In this document: positions 18,201-28,076 of the stretch, piece by piece
Layout of the letters: every line of letters begins with the position of its first letter
How positions within the stretch are numbered: the first letter of the stretch is position 1
NCBI RefSeq assembly: GCF_007754155.1
Contig: NZ_CP037423.1
Coordinates: 4,650,001 to 4,714,000, forward strand
Source of the DNA: Stieleria neptunia
GTDB lineage: Bacteria; Planctomycetota; Planctomycetia; Pirellulales; Pirellulaceae
DNA: 64,000 bases
Direction of reading: 5' to 3'
Made by a program: the position numbers and the translations under genes
Notes under the pieces: model-generated
Databases searched by the model: none
Seen by the model: the letters and a program-made list of their open reading frames with translations, nothing else
What the model was told of the DNA's origin: nothing

Positions 18201-21200
18201 ATTTGTCGCTCGGGACGCTCCGCAGCACCGCCGCCGATGTCGCGGTGTCGCTGCATGGTGGCGATTACTTATTGGGAGACATCTCCACGCCCAACGGCAC
18301 CCTGGTCCTGGGAAGCGACGATGGACTAGGCCGCATCGGCTCGGTCGGGCAAGCGATCGGATCGCAGATTGATGCGATGCAGGTCACGGCTTCGTCGACC
18401 GGGCAGTTGAACTTGGGGTCGACGAATAACACGATCGACGACGTGCATGTTGCGGCCGATCAGGGCGTGACGGTGCGCGATTCGGCGGATGATCTGCGGT
18501 TGTTCGTCTCCGCCGCGGACACGATCGATGTTCAGGTGGCCGGGGACTTGGTGCTGGAATCGGCCGCGACGACGAATGGTTTGGTCAAGCTGATCGCCGC
18601 CGGAAATGTCGTCGCCGACGCGGGAGGGGCGAGCGTCAACGCGGGTGGCGATCTGGTGGAGATCACGGCGGGGGGCGCGTATCCGGGACAATCCAACATG
18701 CCCGGAACGATGGCCTCGATCGGTTCGGCTGCCGTTCCCATTCACGTTGCGGCGCTGCAATCGTTTTCCGCCAGCACCTCGGGGACCGGCGGATCGATCT
18801 TTGTGAACAGTTTTGAACTCGCTGGATTTCCAGCGTCCACCGGGACCTTGCCGATCGGCTTGGTCGATGCCGGCGACGGGCGGATTGAGATCGATGCGGT
18901 CACGATCGACGACGCCGATCTGGATTCAACCGTTGACCTGATCGGACGCGAGATCGGTCTGGGGGCCCGCTCGGGTATCGGTGCCAGTGACACAATCACC
19001 GTGACCGGCGTTTCCGATCTACAGGCGATCACGGACCAGGGGACAATCCGAATGGACGTTCTGGCGGATCGGACCGTCAATCTGTCGCGCGTCTGGACCG
19101 GAGGCGGTGTCGGCGAAGAAATCCTGATCCGCCATCGAGGCGACGATCGCTTGTCGATCATCGACGTCGGCAATGCAAACGGTGACGTCACCATCTGGAC
19201 GGAAACCGCGTCGATGGATGTCTTGTCCGACGTGTCGCCGACCGCCCTGTCGGCCGGAGGCACCGGCAAGATCGTGCTGCAAAACCTGGGCGGCCAGTCG
19301 GACATCACGATCCGTGGCGGCGTGGTCAGCGAGTCGGGTGACGTCACGATCGCATCGCGGCGAAACCTGGTTGTCGCGCCGACCGGCAGTTTGACTTCCT
19401 TGGACGGAACCATTCACCTGTCCGGCGGCAATGCCATCGGTTTGCCAGACAGCACGGTTGCCTTGCAAGACGGCTCGCTGATCGATGCCGGGGCCGGCCC
19501 CGTGATGGTTCAGACGCCGGGCAACGTCTTCGTCTCGTCGATTCGCTCGGCCCACAACGGACAAGCCATTTCGATCGAGTCATCGTTCGGAGCGTTGATC
19601 GATGCGGGTGACCAGGCCGTGGATCTGGTCGCCGAGTCGGGGCAGGTGCGAATCGATGTTGCCAGAGGAATCGGTGACGCAGACGCGATCGAGACGGAAA
19701 TCGGAGCGCTGGTTGCCTTCGTCCGACAGTCCGGCGGGTTGCAAATCAGCGAGGGCTCGGCGATCGAGTTGGTCGACGTGCTGACGGTCGATGGGAACAT
19801 CGAAATCGTCGCCGTCGGGAAGATCGTGGCGGATCGAGTCCGGTCACAGAATGCCAGCGGCCAGGACGCGGACCAGCACCGGGATGTGCGTCTGGTTGCC
19901 ACGGCGGCCGACAGCGACATCCTGGTCCGATCCATCGTGACCGACACCGCTCAGTCGGCCGGGCAGGTGACCGATGTCGAATTGGTGGCCGGCGACGACG
20001 TGCTGTCCTTCGGGGCGGACTCGTTGTTGGTCGCGGACGATCTTCGCATCGAGAGCGGCAACGCGACCGATGACGCCGCGGAGGCGGTTCGGTTGGTCAC
20101 CAACGTCAATGAATTGGAATTGAGCGTCTTGGGAATCGGCCGCGGTGACGTGCAAATCGATGAAGTCGATTCGATCCGATTGGCGTCGTCCGACCGGCAG
20201 GACGACGGCGAAACGGTCGCGACGGTCAACGGCGAAATCCGAGTCCGCGCGGCGGAGTCGATCACCGTGTTCGATTCGTTCCTGATAGACGACCTGAACT
20301 CGCGGCGCGGCGATGTCGAACTCATCGCCGGCGGTGCCAACGGCCGCATTCGACTGCAGGCCGGCGAGTTGATTCGGTTGGACGATTCGGTCCAGATCCA
20401 AGCCCAACAAAGTGTCGCGGGGGCAGTGATGATCGATGCCCCGCAGATTGTGTTGGGGCAAGACTTTCAGATCGAAACCGGTGACGGTGTGGGGGTCGCG
20501 CGTCGGTTTGCCACGCGACCCGATGACGGGGTAACCGACACCGCGTTTTATGATGCCACCACGATCGCAACAAATCGACTGGAGCAGGCGGCGGTCAACG
20601 ATGCGACCGGCGTGTTGACCGTCGACATCGGCAATCCCGGCGAACGGGGATTAACGATCAACATCGATTGGGGCGCCGCGACGCAGCGCTTTCAACAAAT
20701 TGATGCATTGAGCGGCGATGCACCACCGTTGCAAGTCGAACACTTGTACTTGGAACCCGACATCCTGGATGCCCGATTCAACGGTCGAACATCCGCGACC
20801 GATCCCTTGGAAGTGCGGTTTTCGGTTCGCCACCACGAGTCGATCGTGGTGACGGGGGCAACGATCCAACAGGCAGACAGTGCGGTCCAGCGGGTCGAGG
20901 GAGAATTGATTTCGTCGACCGACAATCCGCTAACCGAGGATGATTCCGTGACGCCGATCTTGGAAAACGGATCCGCCCGTTTCATCATTCCATCGTTGTC
21001 GATTCCGGTGGCGTTCTTTCCCGTCCGGGATGTGATTCCGGTGATCGAACAGACTCCCGTCTTTGTCAGCACGGAATCCACGGTCGTGGTCTTGGGCGGG
21101 GCGTTGGAAACGACCGAAGTGGTCGCGTCGACGACGACCGCCCGCGAAGAGTACTTTCAAATTCGTGTGCTGTCGCCTGACCCCGAAGGCGACGACTTGG

Positions 21201-21658
21201 TGCCACCGACACGCTTGCCGGACGACATCATCAGCGGTGATCAACTAAAAAAACTGTTCCAGTCCTTGCCCGATGGACGCTACGAGATCCAGTACGTGCT
21301 CGGCGACGGCAACGTGCGTTCGATCTTGAGCGTGGACCTGAGGAACGGAAAGCCGGTTCTGCCGGGTGATGCGCCCGACGGAGGCGCCCTGCGACTGATT
21401 CCCGTCCAACCGGATGAGGGATTGGGCGATCAAGACGCTGGCGATCCCGAAGCTGGCGATTCGACCGAGGCGGACCCGCGGCTCGATCAATCGTCCCATT
21501 GGGCTCCACCACCGATGCGATTCGATCGTAGCGAAGACATTCGTGGCCCGGAGACGTGGGACACCCCTCGAATCGGCCGGTTCTCGGTAGCGGGGCGATT
21601 TCGAGCGCGTGTGGAATCGATGAACGCGGCTGACGCTCTGGAGGCGAGCGAGCGATGA
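15251..21658 (+). CDS. Giant LEPR-type secreted beta-strand repeat protein
   Basis: A 2135-residue protein, probably displayed on the cell surface. The ATG at 15251 (MLGRGAKND) is preceded by AGAGGGG, a good ribosome site. Residues 51-59, LEPRIVLNA, form the LEPR motif found at the N-terminus of many huge planctomycete secreted proteins. Much of the rest is short beta-strands with repeated Asp/Gly turns (TIDLGGGDDLLQIELPDG, DGRDGNDRLSFAGFG), suggesting beta-helical or Ca-binding folds. Around residues 480-545 is an autotransporter-associated beta-strand repeat (LVLLAENASSTDLMVVEGTL, then LNGGALAP). No autotransporter barrel or dockerin is visible. It overlaps the kinase gene by ATGA, so they are likely co-translated. 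Confidence 0.85.
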   Translation: MLGRGAKNDDGAGRRIGGWLRAFIDRRSVARVRPLASAGQPRWVTPRLTLLEPRIVLNATAELSAASGLLIFGDLADDEVHFETVGGGDSIQLTDAFGAVIPIAGHHGGATGNETDPLAVSQITNGQVTIDLGGGDDLLQIELPDGINLDVIDADGEDRTVLGFQPVTSPSPPTEINIVGEAIELTPSGTSIQFADRTVALTGGVVLGAALPTGLTQIDLGSGAFEVHGTVTLDGSVRLIGDSAEVLWQDATVSASSSDLDLFFELDPNSDSLIRIGQMDASAGDWIEDVRVVSATETSFAGDVTIQDTLSIDVRDQVNVQGDVTAGTVGIRSGDVVFEQTMTELNAAQHLTLDGNHRTLGPNDSVMLSSGDSVTIRGEFQGGDQLSVDAVGAVTVDADLTDWNGISFAADDGIQIVGAATTPRQISATGSVTFQNDVTFAADTELQAMNVRFDDAVSVQTTRVVELDAVMIDSQGQTAIEKHGDGELVLLAENASSTDLMVVEGTLRVDGSIDAAAAVEVRDGAVLAGSGEIRGAVTLNGGALAPNEFTSGSSTGQLRFGALSLSADATYQVDVDGSTVGQSLDSVAIDGQPIDLVGALLQLDIAVTLPGDTELLILQNDSDGPVTGRFVSNVDEDGQPLATPRELFDGARVLTRFGPGAAAVPAFITYFGGDGNDVAIVTAGDRLQPAGKVTIVSRAGVDLEIRSGDSLADAQMADPTVRPIAGLNGGMLVLDATAEQAELLIDVDGFVDAGANPLHFDVDIVFDATQVFGDASVTIFDSDRSTVDSPDQFDFVYHSADEVGLTVQHDPSLAPAYDINMLGVGRVDLQLPSAVLSAQLTRAADQLDVVADPDPAMTQWQLASGGRTGELRFENPTDSLFIDGRDGNDRLSFAGFGQDFEAVPTVVGGQGDDELNWNADVEVGMLGVADTFLLDAESVTIDGDLTLIGGGDIRVNAGDALLVRSTLDAGTGRIVVDSAASQSDLSLGTLRSTAADVAVSLHGGDYLLGDISTPNGTLVLGSDDGLGRIGSVGQAIGSQIDAMQVTASSTGQLNLGSTNNTIDDVHVAADQGVTVRDSADDLRLFVSAADTIDVQVAGDLVLESAATTNGLVKLIAAGNVVADAGGASVNAGGDLVEITAGGAYPGQSNMPGTMASIGSAAVPIHVAALQSFSASTSGTGGSIFVNSFELAGFPASTGTLPIGLVDAGDGRIEIDAVTIDDADLDSTVDLIGREIGLGARSGIGASDTITVTGVSDLQAITDQGTIRMDVLADRTVNLSRVWTGGGVGEEILIRHRGDDRLSIIDVGNANGDVTIWTETASMDVLSDVSPTALSAGGTGKIVLQNLGGQSDITIRGGVVSESGDVTIASRRNLVVAPTGSLTSLDGTIHLSGGNAIGLPDSTVALQDGSLIDAGAGPVMVQTPGNVFVSSIRSAHNGQAISIESSFGALIDAGDQAVDLVAESGQVRIDVARGIGDADAIETEIGALVAFVRQSGGLQISEGSAIELVDVLTVDGNIEIVAVGKIVADRVRSQNASGQDADQHRDVRLVATAADSDILVRSIVTDTAQSAGQVTDVELVAGDDVLSFGADSLLVADDLRIESGNATDDAAEAVRLVTNVNELELSVLGIGRGDVQIDEVDSIRLASSDRQDDGETVATVNGEIRVRAAESITVFDSFLIDDLNSRRGDVELIAGGANGRIRLQAGELIRLDDSVQIQAQQSVAGAVMIDAPQIVLGQDFQIETGDGVGVARRFATRPDDGVTDTAFYDATTIATNRLEQAAVNDATGVLTVDIGNPGERGLTINIDWGAATQRFQQIDALSGDAPPLQVEHLYLEPDILDARFNGRTSATDPLEVRFSVRHHESIVVTGATIQQADSAVQRVEGELISSTDNPLTEDDSVTPILENGSARFIIPSLSIPVAFFPVRDVIPVIEQTPVFVSTESTVVVLGGALETTEVVASTTTAREEYFQIRVLSPDPEGDDLVPPTRLPDDIISGDQLKKLFQSLPDGRYEIQYVLGDGNVRSILSVDLRNGKPVLPGDAPDGGALRLIPVQPDEGLGDQDAGDPEAGDSTEADPRLDQSSHWAPPPMRFDRSEDIRGPETWDTPRIGRFSVAGRFRARVESMNAADALEASER

Positions 21659-24600
21659 GTGCCGAAGACCGCAACGACGACCAAGAGGATACGCTGGATG
21701 ACGTCGACCAAAGGGGGGCGTCCATCGACGAGACCAAGGGCGACGCCATCGACGAAACCTTGCAGTGGGCCGAGCCGTCGGATCAGACGACGACCGATGT
21801 TCCATCATCAAACACCGAAGCCACGCGTGTTTTCGCCGGCGGCTCTGCGGCCAATCAGACCGCCAGCGATCTGAATGAAGAGACCGTTGACGAAGTCCCG
21901 CCGTCGGTGATGCACAGCCGCGACATTTCCCAGACGATCAATCCGCGAGAACTGAGCAAGGAGGATGCGGCATTCTGGGGATCCGCCGCGATCGGGGCCA
22001 GCAAGCAGAACAAGGCCGAACCGTCCCAGTTGCGTCCCGCGGTGGAACGGTCCATCACCGAATCGAAACTGCAGATTCGCGAGCGTGACCTTGCCATCCC
22101 GACCCGCGACCCCGATTCGCCGTCGGACTATCGTTTGATTCGATTGCTCGGTCGCGGTGGCATGGGGAATGTCTACGTGGCGCGACAGGCCTCGCTGGAT
22201 CGGATGATTGCGGTCAAGGTGATCAAGCCGCTGCCCAAGGCCAAACGTCAATCGCTCCGCCAATCCGGTCGCTTGAAGGACGTCGAACACGAGCGGCGTC
22301 AGCAATTCTTGTCCGAGGCGGTCGTCACGGGTGACCTGGATCACCCCAACATCGTTCCCATTCACGACATCGCCGTGGCGGCCGACAACACGTTGTTCTA
22401 CGCCATGAAACGTGTCGTCGGTCAGCCTTGGCTGAAGACGATCGAAGAACGATCACGCGACGAAAATCTGGAAATCTTGTTGAAGGTCTGTGACGCGATC
22501 GCGTTCGCGCACACGCGCGGCGTGATCCACCGCGACATCAAACCCGAAAACATCATGCTCGGGGATTTTGGCGAAGTGTTGGTGATGGACTGGGGGCTGG
22601 CGATCGCCAAACCCGAATTCGAGAAACGCGACTCGATCACCTTCACCGCCGGCTTGGGCGGGACACCGGCTTTCATGGCGCCGGAGATGGCGCTCGGTCC
22701 GGTCGAGGCGATCGGCCCGCACAGCGATATTTATCTGCTCGGTGCGACGTTGTTTTACATCATCACCGGCGTTCCACCGCATCGGGCCGATAACGTCAGT
22801 CAGTGCATCCGCAAAGTCGCGGCGAACGAGATCCAAGACGCATCGACGCAGCATGGCGGCGAGTTGTTGGAGATCGCGTTGCGGGCGATGGCGACCGACC
22901 CCAAGCAGCGCTACGAGAGCGTGCAAGCGTTCCAGCAAGCGATCCGGTCGTATCGATCCCACTCTGAAAGCATCGCGATCTCGACGGCGGCCCAGCAGGA
23001 ATATCAACGGGCCCAAGAAACGTTGCGTTACGAGTCCTTTTCACGCGCCGGTCACGGTTTTGAACAGGCCCTTGCGCTTTGGGATGGCAATCAAGCCGCC
23101 ATGGAAGGCTTGGATCGATGTCGGATCGATCACGCCGCAGCCGCCTACGAAAACGGCGACTACGACCTGGGATTGTCATTGCTCAATCCCAACGAGTCGA
23201 AACACCTGCCGCTGATCGAAAAATTGAACGCGGGGTTGCACCAACGCGAACAACGTTTGGTTCGTTTGCGACTGATGCGCCGGCTTGTCACCGCCAGTTT
23301 GCTGTTCATTCTGGTCGGCGGAAGCATCGCGTTGTACGTGATCAATCAGAAACGCAATGAAGCGAACGAGCAGCGTGAACTTGCCGAAACCCAACAGCAG
23401 GTAGCCGAGCAACAATCTCGGCTCGCGACGGAGCAGCGGGATCGGGCGGAGGAATCCGAGCAGCTGGCGGCCAATCGGCTGGTCGAAGTGGAGCGGGAGA
23501 AGGCCAAGGTCGAGCTTCAGAAGAAAATCGCGGAAGACAACGAACGGGATGCAAAAGACGCGCGGATTTTGGCCGAGGAGAATGAACAGAAAGCCAAGGA
23601 TCAAGAACTGATCGCCAAGCAAAATGCCGACGATGCGCTTCGACAGAAGCTGAAGGCCGAGCGGAGCGAAAAAGCTGCGTTGGTGGCACTGGAAAGGGCG
23701 CGGTATGAATCGTACCTGTCTCAAATCGGTTTGGCCAAAGCCCGCGTGGACGGCAATGAATTTGACGATGCACGATTGATCTTGACGTCGATTCGGGCTG
23801 CCCGACGCGACCAGTCACCGGCCTGGGAATGGCGTTACTTGTGGCACTTGGCCAACCAATCGCGATCGTCGTTCCGATTCGATTCCGGAGTCAGCGATCT
23901 TGCCATGGCAGCGGACGGTCGGTCCGGAGTCGTGGTTTGCAACGATGGCACGGTGCATCGCGCCAAGATCGGCGATGCATCGGGACCGATTTGGACGCGT
24001 GATGATCTGTTCGCGACGTGCGCGGACATCGCCATCGATGGCCAATGGTGTGCGATCGGGACGCAACGGGGGACTGTCTTGATTGTCGACCCGATGACGG
24101 GGCGGACCCTGCACGTGCTGGACGGACATTCCGCGACCGTCAACGATCTGGAATTTCTGGCCGACGGACGGTTGTTGTCCGCGTCCTCCGATCGCACGGT
24201 CGCACTGTGGGATCCCGGCAACGAGCGACGAGTCTCGCGCGGCTGGCATATCGCGCCGGTTGTTTCGCTGGCATCGCGTCAATCCGACAGCGGTGATCCG
24301 CCGACCATCATTGCTGCGGTCAGCGATGGGAAAGCGGGACGCGTCGTCGCGTGGCAGATCCAGTCCGACCGGTTTGCACGAATCGGAGAGTTTTCCGGTC
24401 ATTCCTTCCCGGCCATTGCGTTGGCGCTGTCGAGTGATGGGCAACTGGCCGCATCCGGAGACACACGCGGCAACGTGTTTTTGTGGCGTCCCCGGCAACT
24501 GCGGCCCACCGATTTTGACGCCGCGCTCCAACGGGCGATCGATTCCATCAGCGACAATCCCGAGTCACCCGAACCGTCGGTCGCTGGACAGCCAGCCACG

Positions 24601-27015
24601 CCAACACAAACGCCAACACAAACAGCGGCGCGATCCGACGGAGATGCGATCGTCGCGAGCTGGAAAGCGCATCCGGACGCGATCGCCGTGATGCGGTTCG
24701 ATGATGTCGACCAAACGCTGTTGACCGGATCGGATGACTACACGATCGCCGCGTGGATGGTTGCCGATCAATCGCTGCGGTACACCCTGCGTGGCCATGG
24801 CGGATGGGTCCGCGCGTTGGCAATCCGAGCAAACGCCGTGGGACTGGGGGACGCAGCCATTGTGTCGGGATCGGCCGACGGAACCGTTCGGGTTTGGGAT
24901 CGCTCGACACCCGAATCGGTTTCGCAGGACGTGGACGACGCGACCGATGAGACGCAAGGGCCCGCGACCCAGATTCGCACGACCCCAGAACACGGCACGC
25001 AGTTACACGGCGCGCAGTTAAACGGCACGCGGCTACACGGTGACGAAATCCTGGCCGCGCGGCTCGATCGTTCCGGCTCTCGCGTGATTTCAGCCAGCCG
25101 CGACCACACCGCTCGGATCCTGGGGCTGGACCGAACGGGATTGATGTTCCGCGAGCTCGCGCGGATCAACACCAACGAAGCTGCGGCGGGCGAATTGAAC
25201 GAAGGGACCGAGTTTTTGGCGATGTCGGCGCGGCTGGATGCGTCGGGAAAACGTTTGTTCGTCGGCAGTGCGGATGCGACGATCCGGATTTGGGATGTCG
25301 ACTCGGGGACTCAGCTCGGTGTGTTGCAGGGGACGGGGCTCAACAACGCTTTTGCACTTTCCCAGGACGGTCGCCGGCTGTTGTCCGGTTCCAGTCGACC
25401 GGATGCCAAGGCATTGTTGTGGGATGTGGATCGGCGAAACGGAGCACCCAAAATCGTGCATCGTTTGACCGCCGGCGATCAAGCGGTGACCGCGTTTGCG
25501 TTGTCCAGTGATGGTGAATTCGCGGCAACGGGAGATCGCGGGGGGCGTTGTTTGCAGTGGGACGCGACGACGGGTCAACCGATCGGTCCGCCGATCGATC
25601 TGTTGCGAGGGTACCGAATCAACGATCTGGCGATTTCGCCGGACGACCAATCGCTGTGGGTGGCCAGCGACAACGGGCAATTGACGGAAATTGATTTGCA
25701 GTCGCGGCAACCGCGGCGCCGGTTGGATCATGACGGTTTTGTGACCGCCCTCTCGTTGTCACCGCGCGGGGACCAGGCGATCACGATCACCGCGCAAACC
25801 GCAAACAACCGCTTCGTCACGACGGCCACGTGGTGGGATCTGGCAACGCAAGACAGCCGTCGGCTCGATCGGGTCGCAGCGCCACTCGATGCCGACGGCC
25901 AGGCCGCCGGTGATAGCGCGCGTCTGACGTCGGCACGCTTCGGAAATCGGGGAAATCAGGTCGTGGTCTGTCGTCAAACCAAAGACGGACGCGGCGGCCG
26001 CGTGATATTGATCGATCTGGCCAGTCAAAAAAACAAGGCCTTTGATTTGCCGGCCGCGATCGGAGCACCCGAGACGGGGTTGTTGTCGCTCAGCGACCAG
26101 TTGATCACGCTCAATGGCGAAGCCGCCTTTCGTTGGTCGATCGACGCGATGGCACACGTGAAAAGCTATCGTCCCCACGCCTCGGTGGTCGATGCCTGTT
26201 TCTTTCCCGATGGAAAGATCGCCGCCACGGCCAGCCGAAGCGTGCGACTGTGGCAGACCGATTCGGGCGAGGCGATCGACAAGCTGGAAAACCCGCACGC
26301 CGGCGCGATAACGGGGCTGGATGTTTCAAGCCGTATGGACGAACTCGGTTATCGAATTGCAACGTGTGGCGCAGAAGCTGCCGCGCGACTTTGGATTTGG
26401 AAAGATCGCCAATCGGGTTTCCGCTTGGAACGCGAGTTCGGGATCGACGAAGCCGAAATCAAGCAGCTGCAGTTTTCGCCCGATGGCGGGCGGTTGATGC
26501 TCGCCGGCGCCGATGGTTCGATCCAGCTACACCCAATCGACGGTTCCGCTGCGACGTTCCGCTGGCGACTGCCCGAGGGGCTGGCGCCGACCTGTGTGGC
26601 ATTTTCGAGCGATGGTCGATATTTGGCGGTCGGTGCTTCGGACAAGACCGCCTGGTTGATTGATTCAATGGCAGACACGGACGTCAAGCCGCGGGTGATG
26701 CGCGGCCACGCCGATCGAATCGAATCGATTGCCGTCTTAAACGACGGTTCCGGCCAAGTACGAGTGCTGACGGCATCACGCGACAAGTCCGCGCGGGTGT
26801 GGGATCCGCGTTTAGAAGTTCTCGAAGACGACTTGTCGGCGGATTCCGAATTGATCTTCGGCCGCGAAGTGCTGGCCCTGCGTCGCCACACCCAGGGTGT
26901 CACGGCGATCGACTGCACCGGCGACGGAGATCTGGTCATGACCGCCGCCAGAGACGGAAAAGTCCTCCTGTGGCCGGCACCCCAACGTGCCGCACTCGAT
27001 CCCGTCTTGCCCTAG
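21655..27015 (+). CDS. Transmembrane Ser/Thr protein kinase with WD40 repeats
   Basis: A 1786-residue PknB-like receptor kinase. Residues 1-155 are acidic and likely disordered. The kinase domain (about 160-440) has GRGGMGNV (166), Lys188 in AVKVIK, HRDIKPEN (292-299), DWG at 312 in place of DFG, and APE (342-344), so it looks catalytically competent. A transmembrane helix (543-563, LVTASLLFILVGGSIALYVI) and a Glu/Gln-rich coiled coil (565-690) lead to WD40 repeats from about residue 720 to the end (VWDRSTPESV, IWDVDSGTQL, VWDPRLEVLE), enough for two propellers. The kinase should be cytoplasmic and the propellers external. It overlaps the giant gene, which may be its partner. A 15-bp repeat lies at 24994-25038. 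Confidence 0.93.
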   Translation: MSAEDRNDDQEDTLDDVDQRGASIDETKGDAIDETLQWAEPSDQTTTDVPSSNTEATRVFAGGSAANQTASDLNEETVDEVPPSVMHSRDISQTINPRELSKEDAAFWGSAAIGASKQNKAEPSQLRPAVERSITESKLQIRERDLAIPTRDPDSPSDYRLIRLLGRGGMGNVYVARQASLDRMIAVKVIKPLPKAKRQSLRQSGRLKDVEHERRQQFLSEAVVTGDLDHPNIVPIHDIAVAADNTLFYAMKRVVGQPWLKTIEERSRDENLEILLKVCDAIAFAHTRGVIHRDIKPENIMLGDFGEVLVMDWGLAIAKPEFEKRDSITFTAGLGGTPAFMAPEMALGPVEAIGPHSDIYLLGATLFYIITGVPPHRADNVSQCIRKVAANEIQDASTQHGGELLEIALRAMATDPKQRYESVQAFQQAIRSYRSHSESIAISTAAQQEYQRAQETLRYESFSRAGHGFEQALALWDGNQAAMEGLDRCRIDHAAAAYENGDYDLGLSLLNPNESKHLPLIEKLNAGLHQREQRLVRLRLMRRLVTASLLFILVGGSIALYVINQKRNEANEQRELAETQQQVAEQQSRLATEQRDRAEESEQLAANRLVEVEREKAKVELQKKIAEDNERDAKDARILAEENEQKAKDQELIAKQNADDALRQKLKAERSEKAALVALERARYESYLSQIGLAKARVDGNEFDDARLILTSIRAARRDQSPAWEWRYLWHLANQSRSSFRFDSGVSDLAMAADGRSGVVVCNDGTVHRAKIGDASGPIWTRDDLFATCADIAIDGQWCAIGTQRGTVLIVDPMTGRTLHVLDGHSATVNDLEFLADGRLLSASSDRTVALWDPGNERRVSRGWHIAPVVSLASRQSDSGDPPTIIAAVSDGKAGRVVAWQIQSDRFARIGEFSGHSFPAIALALSSDGQLAASGDTRGNVFLWRPRQLRPTDFDAALQRAIDSISDNPESPEPSVAGQPATPTQTPTQTAARSDGDAIVASWKAHPDAIAVMRFDDVDQTLLTGSDDYTIAAWMVADQSLRYTLRGHGGWVRALAIRANAVGLGDAAIVSGSADGTVRVWDRSTPESVSQDVDDATDETQGPATQIRTTPEHGTQLHGAQLNGTRLHGDEILAARLDRSGSRVISASRDHTARILGLDRTGLMFRELARINTNEAAAGELNEGTEFLAMSARLDASGKRLFVGSADATIRIWDVDSGTQLGVLQGTGLNNAFALSQDGRRLLSGSSRPDAKALLWDVDRRNGAPKIVHRLTAGDQAVTAFALSSDGEFAATGDRGGRCLQWDATTGQPIGPPIDLLRGYRINDLAISPDDQSLWVASDNGQLTEIDLQSRQPRRRLDHDGFVTALSLSPRGDQAITITAQTANNRFVTTATWWDLATQDSRRLDRVAAPLDADGQAAGDSARLTSARFGNRGNQVVVCRQTKDGRGGRVILIDLASQKNKAFDLPAAIGAPETGLLSLSDQLITLNGEAAFRWSIDAMAHVKSYRPHASVVDACFFPDGKIAATASRSVRLWQTDSGEAIDKLENPHAGAITGLDVSSRMDELGYRIATCGAEAAARLWIWKDRQSGFRLEREFGIDEAEIKQLQFSPDGGRLMLAGADGSIQLHPIDGSAATFRWRLPEGLAPTCVAFSSDGRYLAVGASDKTAWLIDSMADTDVKPRVMRGHADRIESIAVLNDGSGQVRVLTASRDKSARVWDPRLEVLEDDLSADSELIFGREVLALRRHTQGVTAIDCTGDGDLVMTAARDGKVLLWPAPQRAALDPVLP
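24994..25038 (+). repeat. 15-bp tandem repeat encoding a pentapeptide-like insert
   Basis: Three near-identical 15-base units encode GTQLH-GAQLN-GTRLH within a loop of the WD40 region, followed by the related GDEIL-AARLD. Leu recurs at every fifth residue, as in pentapeptide repeats. It follows a low-complexity Asp/Thr-rich linker. Confidence 0.8.
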
Positions 27016-27311
27016 TGATTCGTCAACTTTTGAACTTAGCAACGAGCGGAATAGAAGTGTCGGATCTCTTGAAGTGGGATAGGCTTCCAGCCTGTCATTT
27101 CAGCATCGACAGGTTTTTGGTACCTGACCCCTTTTCCGCTCGACCGTGAAAGAGCCCTCTGCGTAGGAGCTTTGACAAGATCCACTACCGGAAAGGGTTT
27201 GAGCGATTGACGGGCTTCCTGTTCCGGTCGGCGCGTTAAACTCGTTGGACGCCGCCGCGCAAATTGTTGGTCTGGGTGGGCGCAATGCTCCCCATCCAAC
27301 CGCAGGAAACG

Positions 27312-28019
27312 ATGATCGACCTCAAAATTCTGGCCTATGAAGAGACTCCCCTCGGACCACTTTGCCTGAGGCGGCGCAAGACCTTGTCCGAGCCACGGCA
27401 GTGGGTCACCGAAGTGACGCTGAATCATGAGTTTCTGATGAGTAGCTTGCACACCGATTCCGAACGGGCATTGGCGACGATTCCGTTGGAGCAGGCTACG
27501 GGAAGCGGGTTGCGCGTGCTGGTCGGTGGGCTGGGGCTTGGGTACACCGCCCATGCCGCGTTGGCTTTCGAACGCGTGGAGCATGTCGAAGTGATCGAGT
27601 ACCTGCCGCAAGTCATCGGCTGGTTGCGTGACGAAATGACCCCGCTGGCCGAGGAGCTGAACGACTCGAATCGTTTGAACGTCTCCCAGGGTGACATTTT
27701 CGAGTTCTTGCTCGCCGAACCGACGCAGCGACGGTTCGACGTGATCTTGATTGATGTCGATCACTCGCCCGAAGACCAACTGGCGAAGAAGCACGATTCG
27801 TTTTATCAAGTTGACGGTCTAAGAAGGGCTGCGGCGCATTTGACAGAGCAAGGATCCTTTGCGTTGTGGTCCTATGATCGACACACGCCACTTTGGGATG
27901 CGATGCAGCAGGTTTTCGCGTCCTCGACGGCTCATCCGATCACCTATTACAACCAACACGTCCATGAATCGTTCACCGACTGGTTGTACGTCGGCACAAT
28001 GACGTTGAAAAACGATTGA
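27312..28019 (+). CDS. Spermidine-synthase-like SAM-binding protein
   Basis: A 235-residue Rossmann-type methyltransferase/aminopropyltransferase-like protein. The ATG at 27312 (MIDLKILAYEETPLG) follows AGGAAA and fits better than the upstream start at 27264. The SAM/dcSAM site is visible: RVLVGGLGLGYTAHAAL, then the acidic VEVIEYLPQVIGWL, NVSQGDIFEFL, and FDVILIDVDHSP, which stands where spermidine synthase has its catalytic Asp. The N-terminal beta domain is shorter than in true spermidine synthases (280-300 residues), so the substrate may differ. The 27016-27311 gap holds a short palindromic repeat (AGGCTTCCAGCCT at about 27080) and no gene. Confidence 0.8.
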   Translation: MIDLKILAYEETPLGPLCLRRRKTLSEPRQWVTEVTLNHEFLMSSLHTDSERALATIPLEQATGSGLRVLVGGLGLGYTAHAALAFERVEHVEVIEYLPQVIGWLRDEMTPLAEELNDSNRLNVSQGDIFEFLLAEPTQRRFDVILIDVDHSPEDQLAKKHDSFYQVDGLRRAAAHLTEQGSFALWSYDRHTPLWDAMQQVFASSTAHPITYYNQHVHESFTDWLYVGTMTLKND

Positions 28020-28076
28020 GCGACGGGGCAATCTCTGTTCGCCCCGTGTCAATGCGGTGCCCCGCCATGCTACAAC

